Below, in pieces: positions 49,201-58,838 of a DNA stretch of 64,000 bases (positions within the stretch are counted from its first letter, which is position 1; every line of letters begins with the position of its first letter). Origin of the DNA: Kofleriaceae bacterium (GTDB lineage: Bacteria; Myxococcota_A; Polyangia; Haliangiales; Haliangiaceae); the NCBI GenBank assembly GCA_020633495.1, contig JACKDR010000033.1, positions 1-64,000 on the forward strand. Direction: 5' to 3'. The translations under genes were made by a program, and so were the position numbers. Under the pieces are notes generated by a model. It was not told the DNA's origin and did not search any database. It saw only the letters and a list, made by a program, of their open reading frames with translations.

Positions 49201-50318
49201 CGCACCACCTCGAGGTTGCGGAGGTCGGCGCGCGTCGTCGACCAGCGGTAGACGTGGTCGCCGCGCAGCTCGTCGGGGCGCGCGCTGTCGGCGACGCCCT
49301 CGAGCTGGACCGCGTCGCGGTTGCCGATCGGGTTGTGATCCGGGGACGCCGGATCGAGCAGCTGCGGCGTCGCCGCGGTCGTGATGCCGGCGACGCGCTT
49401 GGTCGTGCGGATGACGAAGCTCACCGTGACGTCGAGCGGCGTGCCACCGGTGAACCCGGGCGCGCTCTTGACCTCCTGCTCGGCGCCGGAGTACCAGTCG
49501 AGCTCGGGGTCGCCGTCGCCGTCGACGTCGACGACGTCGCCGGCCTCGTACCAGCGCGACGCCACCTGCAGGTCGGTGAAGCCGATCCCGAGGTCCTCCC
49601 AGTCGTCGACCAGGCCGGCGGTGGCCGAGCGCTGCAGCACCGCGAGCTCCTTGCGCAGGGGATCGATCCGGTAGCCGCGCATGACGAAGCGGTACGCCAT
49701 CGTGTCGGCAGGCGGCGACGCCAGCGCGGTCGCGACCGCCAGGCAGTGGCTCAGGCTGGCGGTGCCCCACGGCGCGCTGGTGTCGACCGTGACGGTCGAG
49801 CCGCCGACCGCGACCGCGCGCACGACGCAGGCGTCGTACTCCTGGGCCGGCACCGGATCGACGTTGGGAGGGTCCCGCGGATCGCTGAGGACGATGACGT
49901 CGCCGACCTCGAAGACCTGCGGGACGACGGTGAGCTGGTCGCCGAGCAGCGAGACGACGCGGGCCTCGGCCGCGGCGTCGGCGTAGTAGACGTGGAGCTC
50001 GTCGGGGCCGTTGGCGTCGTCGACGATCTCGACCGGGACGTGGACCATGCCGTCCCACGGCGCCGTGAAGCCGTTGGGCACCCGCTGGCCGGCCTGGCGC
50101 ACGTCGGCCAGCACCAGGTTCTGGGCCGCGACCAGGGTCTGCTGTAGCTCGCCGACCTGGGCCTGGGTCCGGTACGCCAGCGACATGTTGGTGAAGATCG
50201 AGAACACCATCGCGACCAGCAGGCCGACCAGCGCCATCGACACCAGCAGCTCGACCATGGTCAGGCCGCGCTCACCGCGCCGCGCCGCGCGTCCGCGCGT
50301 CGACCCGGGCGCCGCCAT
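49197..50318 (-). CDS. pilW: type IV minor pilin, PilW-like
   Basis: From the ATG at 50318 this 373-residue protein has a prepilin N-terminus (R-G-L-T-M-V-E-L-L-V-S, Glu23) and the hydrophobic spine, then a large beta-rich domain with two Cys (Y-D-A-C-V-V, S-H-C-L-A-V). It is larger than most minor pilins, which fits PilW. It is coupled by overlaps on both sides (TGATG with pilV, ATGA with fimT). In pilus systems PilW joins PilV and PilX under PilY1. Confidence 0.85.
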   Translation of the reverse strand: MAAPGSTRGRAARRGERGLTMVELLVSMALVGLLVAMVFSIFTNMSLAYRTQAQVGELQQTLVAAQNLVLADVRQAGQRVPNGFTAPWDGMVHVPVEIVDDANGPDELHVYYADAAAEARVVSLLGDQLTVVPQVFEVGDVIVLSDPRDPPNVDPVPAQEYDACVVRAVAVGGSTVTVDTSAPWGTASLSHCLAVATALASPPADTMAYRFVMRGYRIDPLRKELAVLQRSATAGLVDDWEDLGIGFTDLQVASRWYEAGDVVDVDGDGDPELDWYSGAEQEVKSAPGFTGGTPLDVTVSFVIRTTKRVAGITTAATPQLLDPASPDHNPIGNRDAVQLEGVADSARPDELRGDHVYRWSTTRADLRNLEVVR

Positions 50319-50797
50319 CAGAAGTCCTCCTGCCGGGTCCGCAGCAGCTCGACCGAGATCTCGTGGCGGTGCATCAGGTCGTTGACGTCGGCGCCCTCGT
50401 CGGCCCACACCACCTCGACGCGGATCCGCAGGAGATCGACGGACGCGGCCGTCGACTCGACGATGATCCGCCGCAGGTACGTCGCGGTCCGGCCGGCCAC
50501 GGTCTGGCTGCCGAAGTCGTAGTCGATGGGCAGCGCGGCGTCGACGTCCTCGTAGTCCACGTACATCTGGGCCAGCGTCTTGCCCCGCGCCTCCTCGAGC
50601 GTACGCTTGGCGATCGTGACCGCGTCGCTGGTCTGCGCCGCCATCGCGTTGGTGCGCGTCGTCGCGAGCTGGAGGGCGACCACGCCGGTCATGCCGATGA
50701 CGCTGACCGCGAGCGTCACCAGCAGCTCGAACAGGGTGAAGCCGTCCTGACCGCGGCCGGCGCGGCGGCGCCGGCGAGGTGCGGGGCGTCGCGGCAT
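50318..50797 (-). CDS. pilV: type IV minor pilin, PilV/PilE-like
   Basis: This 159-residue protein has a basic leader and prepilin site G-F-T-L-F-E-L-L-V-T (Gly19/Phe20, Glu24). The hydrophobic segment is V-S-V-I-G-M-T-G-V-V-A-L-Q, followed by T-R-T-N-A, common in PilV. The C-terminal domain is short. It overlaps the pilY1 stop and the pilW start by one base each (TGATG). Confidence 0.85.
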   Translation of the reverse strand: MPRRPAPRRRRRAGRGQDGFTLFELLVTLAVSVIGMTGVVALQLATTRTNAMAAQTSDAVTIAKRTLEEARGKTLAQMYVDYEDVDAALPIDYDFGSQTVAGRTATYLRRIIVESTAASVDLLRIRVEVVWADEGADVNDLMHRHEISVELLRTRQEDF

Positions 50798-53700
50798 CAG
50801 TAGACCTGCCGCCAGCCCATCAGCGTCATCGGGGTGTCGGCGTTCATGACGCCGTCGCCGCTGCCCGAGCCGCCGCCCGAGCCGCCGCCCGAGCCGCCGC
50901 CCGAGCCGCCGCCGGCCTCGGGCGAGGCCGGGGAGCCGACCCGGACGACGTCGCCCGACAGGGTCGAGAAGTAGACCGCGCCGGCGTCGCCGTACAGCGC
51001 GCCCATCGTCGCGGCGGCGGCGTTGACCGTGAAGTCGGTGATGAAGTCGCCGTCGTCGAGGGCCGACAGCTCGACGCCCTGGATGATCGACGAGCCGCGA
51101 TCGCAGGTGCCGCTGCCGACCTTGGGGTCGATCGTCCGGGTGAACAGCACCTGCTCGCGGGTCACGACGACGCCGCCGTAGAACTTCTCGCACTGCCCGG
51201 CCACGCAGTCGCCGGTCAGCTTGGTGCGGACCGCGCCGGTGTCGGCGAAGACCGCGTAGAACTCGTTGACCTCGGTGGGCGCGAAGTTCTCGAGGCCGCC
51301 GGTGCCGAAGAACAGGACCAGCCGGCCGGTGCCGCCGTCGATCTGCGCGCCCAGGGTGCCCGCGATCGGCCGCTCGGCGCCGAGCGCGCCGGAGGTCGAC
51401 GCGGTCGAGAACAGCGCGTACAGCTGGGTGCCGTCGACCTGGTCGACCGCGATCGAGCCCATGCCGGCGTTGTCGTTCCAGCCGCCGCCCAGGTCGCGGG
51501 CCGGGTCGACCTTGTAGACGTAGCCGCAGCTGTCGGAGAAGACCGCGCGATCGATCAACCCGTCGATCCGCGGCGACCCCGGCTCGAGGTCGTCCTTGGT
51601 CTCGAAGACGGTGATGTCGCTGGTCAGCGGGCACTTGGTCTGGAACCGCCAAAGCTCCTGCCCGGTCAGCGCGTCGTAGGCCTCGACGGTGCGGCCGCGC
51701 TCGAACGGCGGGGTCTGGTCGGCGAAGTCCATGCCGGTGCCCGCGATCGCGATGAAGCGGACCTCGCCGGCGATCGACACCCGCGCGATCGCGACCTTCG
51801 AGAACGACTGGCCGGCGTCGGCGCCGCCCGGCACCGCCGACCACAGCGGGGTCGGGCCCAGCACCGCGCCGGTGTCGGGGTCGACGGTCTCGGTGACGTC
51901 GAAGACGGCGATGCTCTTGCCGCCGTTGCCGGAGCCGACCACCGCGATCGTCCGCAGGTCGCCGTTGACGTCGGCGACGTCGGCCAGCGTCACCGAGCCG
52001 TCCGGGTACGAGCTCGACACCAGCGTGCCGCTGAGGCTGTTGCTGTAGTCGGGGACCAGGCCGGCGGCGACGATCGGCGGCACGAAGCCCCACGCCTCCT
52101 TGCCGTTCTTGGTGTTGTTGACGTCGTCGGGCAGCGTGTAGATCGCGTGGACGAAGCCGTCGCGCGAGCCGAACAGGGCCAGGTTGACCCGGTTGGCCTG
52201 CGCGGCCAGGAACGCGTCGACCTTGGCCCGCTGGCCGGCGTCGGCGAACAGGTACCAGGGCGGCAGCTCGGGCTTGGTCAGGATCGCCGGGGTCGAGGTC
52301 TCGACCGCGCCCAGCTTGGACAGCGCGATGCCGGTGTTGCCGACGCCGAAGCGGGCGCTGCGGGCCCAGTCGATGACCGACACCGCCGAGGCGTCGTCGG
52401 ACGCGCCCAGCGTGACCACCAGCCCGACGTCGACCGACGAGCCGGCGTGGCTGAAGTCGAGGCGCTCGCCGGTGTCCTTGTGGGCGGTGTAGAGGTGGCG
52501 CTCGGCGTCGGACATCGCGTCGTCGAGCTTGCTCGCGGCCTCCCAGTAGGTCCGGTCGAGCCCGGCGTTGATCGCGTAGAACTTGCCGCGGTTGCCGGGC
52601 TGCCGGAACGCGCCGACGTAGGCGATGCCGTCGTTGACGACGACGCCGGCGCGGTAGTGCTCGGTCGCCTGGGTGAAGTCGAACGACGCGGTGATCGACG
52701 ACAGCACCGGGGTCGTCGTGTGGTTGTTCCCCGAGCACATGACCGCCTTCCACCGCACCGAGCGCCCGGCCGACTTGGGGAACGTCGCGCACAGCTCGCC
52801 GGAGTGGTCACCGCAGTCCGAGGCCTGGACCCAGTTGGGCGGCTCCTCGTTCGACAGGTAATAGGTCAGCGTGCCGCCGTTGGCGGTGGCGACCGGGTGG
52901 ATCCGCGCCGCGGTGACCACCATCTCCGAGTCGGCCAGCGTGCCCAGGTCGATGACGCCGGACGCGACCTCGCCGCAGTCGACGTACTGGGACACGACGC
53001 GGTTGGCCAGCACCAGGTAGCTCGACGAGTGGTTGCCGTCGGCGATCATGATGTCGGGCGTGTGGGCCGGATCGTTGTCGTAGTCGAAGACGAACCCGGT
53101 GTCGAAGTCGTAGATCGGGTTGTAGTGGTCGGTCAGGGTCTTCTTGCGGCCGGCCGAGAACGGCGTCGAGGTGCCGTTGTTGACGTAGTAGCCGGAGACG
53201 CCGCCATAGGTGTCGTAGGCGTAGTTCCAGTTGTCGCTGGTGATGATCAGGTCCTTGCGGCCGTCGAGCGAGAAGTCGGCGGCGAAGACGCCGGTGGCGG
53301 CGCCGACGAAGCTGATCGCCTGCGGGTGCGCGGTGTCGAGCGTGTTACCGGCCTTGCCCTTGAACAGGCGCAGGCGCTGGCTGGCGCTGCTGCAGCAGTT
53401 GGGCGCGCCGACCACCAGATCGCGCAGGCCGTCGCCGTCGAAGTCCTCGTAGGCGAAGACCGGCAGGCCGCCCTGGTGGTTGGTGCCGAAGCCGAGGTTG
53501 CTGATCAGCGTGCCGTAGTAGCTGAAGGTCGGGCTGTTCGAGCACCGCAGCGGCGCCGGCGCCGCCGGCACCGGGCTCGGCTGCGGGCTGGCCAGCGTGC
53601 AGTTGTTGATGAAGATCCGGATCTCGCCGTTGTTCTCGCCGTTGCCGACCAGGATGTCGAGCTTGCGGTCGTTGTTCCAGTCGACCGCCATGATGCTGGT

Positions 53701-54375
53701 GCCCGACCAGTCCTGGTAGCCCAGGTTCGACGCCGAGGTGCCGCTGGCGAACGGGGTGTAGCCGGTGTTGAACCGCGGGTTGCCCGACGCGTCGTTCGAC
53801 GCCCGGTTGAGCCACAGCGTCGCCACGTTCGGCCGGGTGTAGAAGCTGCCCTCGGCGCGGAAGACGTCGGGCCAGCCGTCGCCGTTGAAGTCGGCGGCCA
53901 CGGTGGGCCGGATCTTGTTGCTGCTCGACGAGCTGACCAGCTCGCGGACGTTGACGAACTTGGGCTGCCGGACCGCGTTGGGATCGGTCCAGTCGGGCTC
54001 GGGGTTGTCGAAGGTGCGGTTGCGGTAGATCCGCACGAACGAGTAGCCCTCGCCGACGCCGACGAAGTCGAGCCAGCCGTCCTGGTCGAAGTCGGCGACG
54101 TCGGAGTACACGGTCAGGTCGGTGATGCCGAGGACCGTCGACGTGAACACGCCGCCGGCGGTCTGCAGCTGCAGCTGCCCGCCGGTGCTGCCGTCATAGA
54201 CGACGCCGTCCTTCTCGGTGTCGCTGTCGAGCAGGGTCCCGGTCCAGCCGGTCGGGGCCGAGGTCTCGGGGCACGAGGCCACCTCGCTCTGGGCCCGCGC
54301 CGCCGGCGCCGCCGCCAGCAGCGTCACGGCGGTCGCCGCGGTGAGGATCGGCCAGGTCAGTCGAGGTGCGCGCAT
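50797..54375 (-). CDS. pilY1: PilY1-like type IV pilus tip adhesin with FG-GAP-like repeats
   Basis: This 1,192-residue protein has a signal peptide cleaved near A-R-A-Q. The N-terminal half holds FG-GAP/VCBS calcium-binding motifs (A-D-F-D-Q-D-G-W-L-D-F; A-D-F-N-G-D-G-W-P-D-V; D-W-N-N-D-R-K-L-D-I; E-D-F-D-G-D-G-L-R-D-L). The C-terminal half is the PilY1/PilC propeller (F-G-S-R-D-G-F-V-H-A; W-G-F-V-P-P; L-A-D-V-A-D-V-N-G-D-L-R; Y-D-A-L-T-G-Q-E-L-W). It ends with a (GGGS)-type linker and M-G-W-R-Q-V-Y. PilY1 forms the pilus tip complex with minor pilins. A vWA domain, usual at the N-terminus of Pseudomonas PilY1, is replaced by the FG-GAP part. Confidence 0.92.
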   Translation of the reverse strand: MRAPRLTWPILTAATAVTLLAAAPAARAQSEVASCPETSAPTGWTGTLLDSDTEKDGVVYDGSTGGQLQLQTAGGVFTSTVLGITDLTVYSDVADFDQDGWLDFVGVGEGYSFVRIYRNRTFDNPEPDWTDPNAVRQPKFVNVRELVSSSSSNKIRPTVAADFNGDGWPDVFRAEGSFYTRPNVATLWLNRASNDASGNPRFNTGYTPFASGTSASNLGYQDWSGTSIMAVDWNNDRKLDILVGNGENNGEIRIFINNCTLASPQPSPVPAAPAPLRCSNSPTFSYYGTLISNLGFGTNHQGGLPVFAYEDFDGDGLRDLVVGAPNCCSSASQRLRLFKGKAGNTLDTAHPQAISFVGAATGVFAADFSLDGRKDLIITSDNWNYAYDTYGGVSGYYVNNGTSTPFSAGRKKTLTDHYNPIYDFDTGFVFDYDNDPAHTPDIMIADGNHSSSYLVLANRVVSQYVDCGEVASGVIDLGTLADSEMVVTAARIHPVATANGGTLTYYLSNEEPPNWVQASDCGDHSGELCATFPKSAGRSVRWKAVMCSGNNHTTTPVLSSITASFDFTQATEHYRAGVVVNDGIAYVGAFRQPGNRGKFYAINAGLDRTYWEAASKLDDAMSDAERHLYTAHKDTGERLDFSHAGSSVDVGLVVTLGASDDASAVSVIDWARSARFGVGNTGIALSKLGAVETSTPAILTKPELPPWYLFADAGQRAKVDAFLAAQANRVNLALFGSRDGFVHAIYTLPDDVNNTKNGKEAWGFVPPIVAAGLVPDYSNSLSGTLVSSSYPDGSVTLADVADVNGDLRTIAVVGSGNGGKSIAVFDVTETVDPDTGAVLGPTPLWSAVPGGADAGQSFSKVAIARVSIAGEVRFIAIAGTGMDFADQTPPFERGRTVEAYDALTGQELWRFQTKCPLTSDITVFETKDDLEPGSPRIDGLIDRAVFSDSCGYVYKVDPARDLGGGWNDNAGMGSIAVDQVDGTQLYALFSTASTSGALGAERPIAGTLGAQIDGGTGRLVLFFGTGGLENFAPTEVNEFYAVFADTGAVRTKLTGDCVAGQCEKFYGGVVVTREQVLFTRTIDPKVGSGTCDRGSSIIQGVELSALDDGDFITDFTVNAAAATMGALYGDAGAVYFSTLSGDVVRVGSPASPEAGGGSGGGSGGGSGGGSGSGDGVMNADTPMTLMGWRQVY
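50867..50914 (-). repeat. 12-bp tandem repeat (4 units) encoding Gly-Gly-Gly-Ser in pilY1
   Basis: gagccgccgccc is repeated at 50867, 50879 and 50891, with a fourth copy differing in the last base at 50903. It encodes G-G-G-S-G-G-G-S linker between the propeller and the C-terminal tail. The repeat length is a multiple of three, so copy number can vary without shifting the frame. Confidence 0.9.
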
Positions 54376-54995
54376 CAGTTCCCTCCCGGGGTGTACGTCG
54401 CGGTGTCAGTCGCGTCGATCGTGGTCAGGCAGTCGTTGCGGCCGGCGCCATCCTCGGCGAGACCGCGCTGTCCGTAACCCGGACAGTGAGAGGCGGTGCC
54501 ACCGCTGAAGTTGGAGCGGACCTCCCACTCGACCTGGGCGACGGCGCCGTCGGGGCCGTGACCGGTCGAGCGGATGACGATGCGGCCGTCGGTGTCGTCG
54601 CCGGCGGCGAGGCCGGTGTCGGTAGGGTTGTTGAGGATCTCGACCTCGTACCAGGCCTGCATGTCCGGCGACAGCGGGTTGCCGACGTCGCCCGGGCCGA
54701 TCTCGTTGCCGACGATGCCCGCCGGGCGCTGCGGATCGACGTTGTCGGGCTCGACGAGATCCGACAGCTGCGTGCCCTGCACCGCCTGCTGGCGGACGAA
54801 GTCGATCGCGGCGGCGGCGCCGCTCTCGGCCGCGTACAGCGCGACCGCCTTGAAGCGATCGTGGCCGGCGGCGTCGAGGCCGCCGCGCACCGACAGCGCG
54901 GTGAGCCCGCCGAGCGCGGCGAGCCCGGACAGCGCGAGCAGCATCAGCACCATCGCGTTGCCGCGCTGGCGATTCCGGGCGAGGGGTGCGGTCAT
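54375..54995 (-). CDS. pilX: PilX-like pilus assembly protein
   Basis: From the ATG at 54995 (GGAGG 6 nt upstream) the 206-residue protein has R-N-R-Q-R-G-N-A-M-V-L-M-L-L-A-L-S-G, a PilX-type N-terminal helix lacking the prepilin Glu, then A-L-Y-A-A-E-S-G-A-A-A-A-I, a PilX signature. The C-terminus has C-P-G-Y-G and D-C-L-T. It is the first gene of the pilX-pilY1-pilV-pilW-fimT operon, and its stop overlaps the pilY1 start (TGATG). The 276-bp gap upstream is shared with a divergent small membrane protein and shows no convincing sigma-54 site. Confidence 0.8.
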   Translation of the reverse strand: MTAPLARNRQRGNAMVLMLLALSGLAALGGLTALSVRGGLDAAGHDRFKAVALYAAESGAAAAIDFVRQQAVQGTQLSDLVEPDNVDPQRPAGIVGNEIGPGDVGNPLSPDMQAWYEVEILNNPTDTGLAAGDDTDGRIVIRSTGHGPDGAVAQVEWEVRSNFSGGTASHCPGYGQRGLAEDGAGRNDCLTTIDATDTATYTPGGN

Positions 54996-55271
54996 CGGAG
55001 TCCTCCGGCAGCACGGCGAGCGCCCCGCGATCGAGCACGCTCCCATGCCCCGATGTCGCCGGGGAGTCGGCGACACAGGCCCCACCATGGTGCCAGACCT
55101 TGCGGACATTGCTCAACCTGATTTCATGGTGTGAGAGCTAACGGTGAGACTGTGACGTGATCTCCCACCCTGGCAACGGAGGTGGTCGTGGTCCTCGCCC
55201 GTACACGCTCCCACCCGGCGCCGCCTCGAACCAGCCTCGCACCGCCGGTCGCGACGGGGCACAATGTAGGC

Positions 55272-55457
55272 ATGGACCCCAAGGAGCCGCAGCGAACCTT
55301 CCGCTTCGGCAGGTCGCAGGCGACCAACGACGCCACCGAGACCCGCCGCATGGTCCAGCAGGATCGGCGCAGCCTCGAGGACGACCGGGCCCTGCCCTAC
55401 CTGGTCGCGATCCTGGTGATCGCGGCCATCGTCGGACTGCTGATCTGGATCTTCTGA
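55272..55457 (+). CDS. small single-helix membrane protein (61 aa)
   Basis: The start is ATG at 55272, with cacaat ending 6 nt upstream and no ribosome-binding site, as in other likely leaderless genes here. The first 38 residues are charged (R-T-F-R-F-G-R-S-Q, then R-R-M-V-Q-Q-D-R-R), followed by one membrane helix to the C-terminus (L-P-Y-L-V-A-I-L-V-I-A-A-I-V-G). It is a C-tail-anchored type. It is divergent from the pilin operon and unrelated in sequence to the convergent surface protein. The function is unknown; it may be a real small protein on the evidence of its helix and start. Confidence 0.6.
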   Translation: MDPKEPQRTFRFGRSQATNDATETRRMVQQDRRSLEDDRALPYLVAILVIAAIVGLLIWIF

Positions 55458-55479
55458 CGCCCGGGGCCGCGCCCGGTGA

Positions 55480-58220
55480 TCACGGCGTCGCCGGCGGCGC
55501 CGCCCACGCCGCCGGCACCTCGACCGTCACGGTCTGCGCCGCGGGCGCCGCGGTCACGGTGTACGGCACGCACTTCATCGGCAGCTGATCGACGCGGTCC
55601 ATCAGCGCCATCGCGCGCGACGAGTCGTCGCCGACCGGCAGCGGCGTGACGCAGACGCTGTGCGGGCCGAGGGCGACGCCGGCGATCTCGACCGGGGCGC
55701 CCATGATGGTGCGGATGTACATCGTCAGCGTGCCGCCGGCGAGCAGCTCGGGCGGCAGCGTCGCGCCGTCGGCGAGCGCCTCCATCGTCGGCGCCGCGAT
55801 CACCGGCTGGGTCACGACCACCGGCGCGACCGTGACCGGCGCGCCGGCGTCGGTGCGGGCCGCGACGGTCAGCGCGATCGGCCCCGGCGTGGCGTCGATC
55901 GTCACCGCCGTCCGCGCCCCGGCGGCGACGTCGATCAGGTGCACGTACATGTCCTTGGGCCGGTTGCCGCCGCCGCCGATCATCGGGTAGATGACGTAGC
56001 TACCGGCGGCGAGCTGGTCGAGCGCGAACGTGCCGTCGGGGCCGGTGACGACGAAGAAGTTGGATCGGGTCGCGCCCACCGGGTTGGCGATCACCGCGGT
56101 GTCGGCGAGGGGCTGGCCGTCGCGGGTGATGACGCCGTCGACGCCGCCGGTCGCGATCAGCACCAGGTCGACCTCGACCGACGCCTTGCCGCGCGGGATC
56201 GTGACGCTCGCCGAGCGGCCGACGCCGTCGAGCCCGGCGACCAGCGTGATCGGCGCCGGCAGGAACCCGGTCATCGTGAACCGGCCGTCCTCGTCGGTGC
56301 GCGTGCTCTGCGCGACGACGCTCTCGTTCTCGATGTAGAGCTCGGCGCCGCCGCCGGTGAGCAGCCGGCCGGCGGCGACCTCGGCGCCCACCACCGGGGC
56401 GCCGTCGGCGTCGAGGACGCGGCCCGACACCGCGCGCCCGGGCTCGACGGTGATCGTGCCGAGGTCGGCGACGTCGCCCTCGGGCACGTCGACGGCGCCG
56501 ACCTTGGTGGGCGCGAAGCCGAGGCCGGCGACCCGCACCGCGTGGCGGCCGGCCGGCACCGGGATCGAGAAGCGACCGTCGCGCGGCGCCACCGGCACCG
56601 CCGCGGCGGCGTCGATCGACACCGTGAACGCGGTGACCGGTGCGCCGTCCGGGGTCGCGACCAGGCCGACGATGCGGCCGTCCGACGGCAGCACCAGCCG
56701 GGCGTCGCCGGCGCCGGTGTGGGCCGCGACCTCGGGGCCGAGCCAGACCGCGCCCTCGCCGGCGTCGGGGCGCGCGCCGTGCAGCCGGTAGTCGCCGTCG
56801 GGCAGCCCGGCGAAGCGGAACCGCCCGGCCTGGTCGGTGACGGTCTGCTGGACGCCGCGGACCTGCCAGGCCTCGCGCTCGCCGACGTTGCCGGTCCACC
56901 GCGGCTCGGCGAGGACCTGGGCGTCGCCGATCGGCTGGCCGGCGGCGTCGACGACGACGCCCGCGATCGCCCCGGTGACCTCGAGCGCGAGCGTGACCTC
57001 CTGCTGGCGCGCGGCCGCGAGGTCGACCTCGACGACCGCCGACGCGCCGTCGGGGTGCCAGGCCGCGACCTCGACGGCGCGCCGCGGCAGCCCGGCGATC
57101 CGGAAGCGGCCGTCACCGTCGGTGACCGCCTGCCGGCGCAGCCGCCAGTAGACGAAGCCGCGGCCCAGCAGGTGGACGTCGGCGGCGGCGACCCCGACGC
57201 CGCGGCCGTCGACGACCCGGCCGACCAGGACCGCGCCGCGCTCGAGCCGGAGCTCGACGCCGTCGCGCGGGTGGCGGCCGTCGAGCACCAGCGGCGCGCT
57301 GGCCGCCGGCGCGTGATCGCCCTCGGCGGCGACCACGCGCCAGGTCCCGGCCGCGACGCTGGGGAACGCGAACGTGCCGTCGGCGCCGGTGACGACGCCG
57401 TCGCGCCGCGGATCGAAGACCGGGAACGGCTCGGTCGCCGGCAGGATCGCGACCCGGGCGTCGGCGATGGGCGCGCCGTCGTCGTCGACGACCCGGCCCG
57501 CGACCGCGGCGCCGGCGCCGACGACGATCTCGATGCGGTCGGGGTGGTCGGGATCGCCGCGGGGCGACGCGATCAGCCCGGCCGGCGAGAACCCGGCGGC
57601 GCGCACCACCAGCGGCCCCCACACCGGCCCGACGCCGCGCAGCGTCGCGACCCCGTCGGCGCCGGTGACGCCCTGCCAGGTCAGCGTCGCGCGCAGCTCG
57701 ACCTCGGCGCCGGCGACCGGCGCGTGGGTGCCCGCGACGGTCACCGCGACCTCGAGGACGCCGGCGGGGCGCAGCCGCAGCGTCACCGGCTCGGCGTCGG
57801 GGGCCAGGCGCAGCCGCGCCGGCCCGGCGTAGCCGTCGCCGGCGGTGGCCTCGAGCCGGTAGTCGCGCGGCAGGAGGCCCTCGAACACGAACGAGCCGTC
57901 GGCCTCGGTCTCGACGACGCGCACCGGGGCGCTGTCGATCGCGACGCGGGCGCCGCCCACCGGCTGGTCGTCGGCGTCGATGACCTGGCCCTCGAGCCGC
58001 AGCGGCCCCGCCGGATCGTCGTCGCGGACCAGCCGCGCCTCGTCGCCGGCGACCCGGCCGGCGATGTGCGGCGGCGGCGGCGGCGCGGCCGGGGCAGCGT
58101 CGGCGACCAGCGCGGTCGGGGGCGGCGTCGCGCCGCCGCCCACCACCCCAGCAGCCGGCTGGTGACGACCAGCGCGAGCACGGTGACGACCACGACGGCG
58201 ACCTTCACGGAAGTCTTCAC
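55480..58220 (-). CDS. large carboxypeptidase-regulatory-like repeat surface protein, downstream of ECF sigma factor (one frame change)
   Basis: The likely start is GTG at 58220 (V-K-T-S-V-K-V-A-V-V-V-V-T-V, an N-terminal membrane/signal helix) with AAAGGGAT 5-12 nt upstream. The frame breaks near 58150 (in a G-rich run), and the rest is in another frame that spans 888 residues. It carries about eight repeats of the carboxypeptidase-regulatory (Ig-like, transthyretin-fold) type, each with a V-x-D-A-D/A-G-x-P-V/I-x-x-A-x-V ... T-D-x-D-G-R/T-F motif. Such repeats occur in surface or secreted proteins. It follows an ECF sigma factor by 12 nt, so it may be its target or cotranscribed partner. Confidence 0.78.
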
Positions 58221-58231
58221 GGCGATCCCTT

Positions 58232-58824
58232 TCAGCAGCAGGCCGGCGGGCGCGCCGCCAGCGCGCGCTGCACCAGCGGCGCCAGCATCAGGGCCCAGCG
58301 CCGGCGGTCGCCGGCGTGGGCGTCGTCGAGAGCGGGCCCGGACCTGGTCGAGCGCCTGCTTGAGGCGCCAGCGCACGGTGCCGGCGGGCACGCCCTGGGC
58401 GCGGGCGATGTCGGCCGCCGACAGGCCCTCGAAGTAGCGCAGCAGCAGGGTCGAGCGGACCGGCTCGTCGAGCTCGAGCACGACGCGCGCCACCAGCTGC
58501 TGGGTCTCGACCCGCGCCACCAGCTCCTCGGGCGACGGCGCGCGTCGCGCCGGCAGGCGCGACGGCGTCCTCGCGGCGCTGTCGCCGCGCGCCCGCCGGC
58601 GCGCGCATGCGGGCGACGTTGCGCAGGACGCCGCCCAGCCACGGCCGCAGCGGGCCGTCGGCGCGGGGCGGCTGGCGCAGCGCCACCTCGTAGGTGTCCT
58701 GCACCAGGTCGGCGGCGCCGGCCTCACCGACCAGCGCGCGCGCCAGCCGGCCCAGCCAGTCGGCGTGGGCCAGCAGCTCGTCGGCGGACGGCTGAGGAGG
58801 GGACGCGGGCGCCATCTGCCCCAT
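58232..58824 (-). CDS. ECF RNA polymerase sigma factor (two frame changes)
   Basis: From the ATG at 58824 the reading shows the sigma region 2 (W-L-G-R-L-A-R-A-L-V-G-E-A-G-A-A-D-L-V-Q-D-T-Y) and W-L-G-G-V-L-R-N-V-A-R. After a frame change near 58565 comes region 4 (L-L-L-R-Y-F-E-G-L-S-A-A-D-I-A-R-A-Q-G-V, then T-V-R-W-R-L-K-Q-A-L), and after another near 58335 the C-terminus (R-R-W-A-L-M-L-A-P-L) ends at 58232. About 197 residues when repaired. An adjacent anti-sigma factor is not visible. It starts 14 nt after the P-type ATPase stop and ends 12 nt before the surface protein start, so the three may form one operon. Confidence 0.8.
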
Positions 58825-58838
58825 CTTGCCGCCGCCGG

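Noticed and set aside
55081..55110. Sigma-54-like promoter (tggtgccagaccttgc) between the pilin operon and the small membrane protein.
   Set aside because: The GG and GC elements are 11 bp apart, one more than required, the -24 half is wrong (TGC for CAC) and it points away from the pilin genes.
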